A stretch of DNA of 16,481 nucleotides from positions 1-16,481 of the forward strand of contig NZ_NBIM01000014.1 of the NCBI RefSeq assembly GCF_002242685.1, written 5' to 3'. Shown piece by piece: positions 15,086 through 16,481 of the stretch (position 1 is its first letter; the number at the start of each line of letters is the position of its first letter). Position numbers and translations under genes: made by a program. The notes under the pieces are model-generated. The model was not told where the DNA came from, ran no database searches, and worked only from the letters and a program-made list of their open reading frames with translations. This stretch comes from Oceanimonas doudoroffii. GTDB lineage: Bacteria > Pseudomonadota > Gammaproteobacteria > Enterobacterales > Aeromonadaceae.

Positions 15086-16024
15086 TCAGGCGATGTCGTC
15101 TTCCAGGGCGCGCTTGCGCTCGTGGCGCTGCTGGTGCTCGGGCTTGTCGGACGCCACCAGCCGAATATTGAATTCCACTCGAGTGAACGGCTGGTTCAGG
15201 CCGTACTGCTCGGCGGCGCCCGCGTCGTCGATGCGCACGGCGTCGCACACCAGCTCTTCACGGGTGGCAAAGGCGAAGTCGTCGTAGGTGTATTCGTCAC
15301 CGGCCAGGTTGATCTGGGTGGTCAGGTGCTTGTAGCCCGGCTTGGACACGAAGTAGTGAATGTGGGCCGGACGGCGGCCGTGGCGGCCCAACTGGTTCAG
15401 CAGCGCCTGGGTGGCGCCCTCGGGCGGGCAGCCGTAACCGGACGGAATGATGCTTTGCGCGGTATAGCGGCCATCGGCGTCGGTGCGAATGCTGCGGCGC
15501 AGGTTGTATTCGCTCTGGGACGGGTCGAAGTAGGAGTAGCCCCCCTTGAGATCGGCGTGCCAGATCTCCACCAGGGTGTTGGGCAACGGCTGGCCGTCCT
15601 GGTCGGTGACCACGCCGGTCAGGATCATGGTGTCGCCGTCCTGAGTGCCGTCGTCCATGCGGGCGAAGCCCGCGGACTCCGGGGCGCCGGCCACATACAG
15701 CGGGCCTTCAATGGTGCGCGGGGTACCGCCGGCCAGGCCGGCCTGCTCGTCGGCGGCGTCCATGCGAATGTCCAGGTACTTGTCCATGCCCAGGCCGGGA
15801 GCGAGCAGGGCGGCTTCGCCGTTCTTGCCCAGGTCGTTGATGTAGTAAACGGCGCTCCAGAATTCTTCCGGGGTGATGTCCAGGTCTTCGATGAGCTGGA
15901 AGACGTCGTGCATCACGCGGTGCACGATGGTCTTGACCCGCTCGTTGCCACCGGCCTGGTTCAGACCGGCGACTTTTTCCAGTAGTGTTTTGACTTCCTG
16001 CGTCTGCATGGTTTTGACTGACAT
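15086..16024 (-). CDS. catA: Catechol 1,2-dioxygenase (ortho cleavage)
   Basis: This 312-residue intradiol dioxygenase opens catechol to cis,cis-muconate. The non-haem Fe(III) ligands line up as Y163 ([11 protein letters not shown]), Y197 ([10 protein letters not shown]), H221 and H223 (RPAHIHYF). An N-terminal helical dimerisation domain covers about the first 100 residues, followed by the beta-sandwich domain ([24 protein letters not shown]). Length is normal for the family. The frame opens six codons earlier, but AAGGAG eight bases before the chosen ATG decides the start. It is the third gene of catBCA, 56 bp after catC and directly ahead of benA. Confidence 0.95.
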   Translation of the reverse strand: MSVKTMQTQEVKTLLEKVAGLNQAGGNERVKTIVHRVMHDVFQLIEDLDITPEEFWSAVYYINDLGKNGEAALLAPGLGMDKYLDIRMDAADEQAGLAGGTPRTIEGPLYVAGAPESAGFARMDDGTQDGDTMILTGVVTDQDGQPLPNTLVEIWHADLKGGYSYFDPSQSEYNLRRSIRTDADGRYTAQSIIPSGYGCPPEGATQALLNQLGRHGRRPAHIHYFVSKPGYKHLTTQINLAGDEYTYDDFAFATREELVCDAVRIDDAGAAEQYGLNQPFTRVEFNIRLVASDKPEHQQRHERKRALEDDIA

Positions 16025-16080
16025 TGCCTTGGCTCCTTGCATCTTTTTTATGATTTGGTCGTAGGGGGGACGAACGTCGG

Positions 16081-16371
16081 TTAACGGTCATCCTGATGAA
16101 TGGAGGACGGGTGCCGGCACAAGGGCGCCACCTGAATGTCCATGTAGGGAAACAGCGGCAGGTTGCTGATCAGATCCTGCAATTCGGCGTTGTCGGCCAC
16201 ATCAAAAATGCTGACGTTGGCGTAGCTGCCGGCCACCCGCCACAGGTGGCGCCACTTGCCCTGGGTCTGCAGCTCCTGGGCATAGGCCTTCTCCCGGGCC
16301 TTGATCTCGGCGGCCACCTCGGCCGGCATGTCGTGGGGCAGATTGACCTTCATTTCGACTTTAAACAGCAT
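16081..16371 (-). CDS. catC: Muconolactone delta-isomerase
   Basis: This 96-residue protein matches the family's usual length. It isomerises muconolactone to 3-oxoadipate enol-lactone and forms ring-shaped oligomers in known members. Family segments include MLFKVEMKVNLPHDMP, the AREKAYAQELQ helix with GKWRHLWRVAG, SIFDV and the LPLFPYMDIQVAPLCRHPSS tail. AGGAAG lies six bases before the ATG. It starts 13 bp after the catB stop, as in the catBCA order of pseudomonads. Confidence 0.95.
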   Translation of the reverse strand: MLFKVEMKVNLPHDMPAEVAAEIKAREKAYAQELQTQGKWRHLWRVAGSYANVSIFDVADNAELQDLISNLPLFPYMDIQVAPLCRHPSSIHQDDR

Positions 16372-16384
16372 GGTTGTCTTCCTG

Positions 16385-16481
16385 TTACGCGTGGGGGGCG
16401 AGTGATGACTTGCGGCGGTATTCGGCCAGCTTGTCTTCGTTGAGGGTGACGCCCAGGCCCGGCCCGGCGGGCAGGGTGACG
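16385..16481 (-). CDS. catB: Muconate cycloisomerase, C-terminal fragment (window edge)
   Basis: Only the last 31 codons are in the window. They read VTLPAGPGLGVTLNEDKLAE, then YRRKSSLAPHA and a TAA stop. The P-x-GPGLGV tail and the YRR ending are characteristic of muconate and chloromuconate cycloisomerases, and position ahead of catC supports catB. The enzyme converts cis,cis-muconate to muconolactone. The rest of the gene lies beyond the right edge, so this is a cut by the window, not a truncation. Confidence 0.88.
   Translation of the reverse strand, partial: VTLPAGPGLGVTLNEDKLAEYRRKSSLAPHA

Noticed and set aside
15012..15248. In-frame N-terminal extension of BenA
   Set aside because: It overlaps the end of catA, is Arg/Pro-rich, and BenA homology begins at the ATG at 15011 with GGAG upstream.
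15026..15985. Long open frame on the plus strand opposite catA
   Set aside because: Antisense shadow; Val/Gly-rich and lacking any domain signature.

Overview
The window is about 16.5 kb of GC-rich, densely packed bacterial DNA. I infer a gammaproteobacterium, probably Aeromonadales of the Oceanimonas/Zobellella kind. The reasons are an enterobacterial-like 5S rRNA, a full-length PatZ-type protein acetyltransferase, a CysPTWA/CysM sulfur set and a beta-ketoadipate (ben-cat) cluster. This placement rests on overall resemblance, not on a database search.

Layout: (1) 1-143, the 3' end of a 5S rRNA gene and its intrinsic terminator, closing an rRNA operon. (2) 251-2908 (minus), pat, the GNAT-type protein lysine acetyltransferase, divergent from (3) 3011-3628 (plus), a LysE/RhtB-family exporter, followed by cysM (3693-4592, plus). 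(4) 4638-8424 (minus), cysP-cysT-cysW-cysA, a tightly coupled sulfate/thiosulfate ABC importer that converges on cysM. (5) 8576-16481 (minus), an aromatic-degradation block transcribed in the order catB(partial)-catC-catA-benA-benB-benC-benD-benK-benE.

How the genes work together: BenK and BenE import benzoate. BenABC dioxygenates it to the cis-diol and BenD oxidises the diol to catechol. CatA cleaves catechol in the ortho position to cis,cis-muconate, and CatB and CatC carry it through muconolactone to the enol-lactone. Later steps (catD/pca genes) and any benM/benR/catR regulator are not in the window and may lie beyond the right edge. In the sulfur block, a CysP-type binding protein feeds CysTWA. 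CysM, the cysteine synthase B isozyme that can use thiosulfate, lies next door, so thiosulfate assimilation is a reasonable reading.

No wholly new system is evident; the coding content is recognisable housekeeping and catabolic genes. The second-look items are a Pat synthetase domain that appears to keep the catalytic His position (H250), a heptamer repeat running into the cysM stop codon with a possible relative ahead of benK, a 34-bp near-palindrome in the cysM leader, and a benK-benE gap combining a 21-bp-phased direct repeat, a palindrome and an intrinsic terminator just before the benE start.
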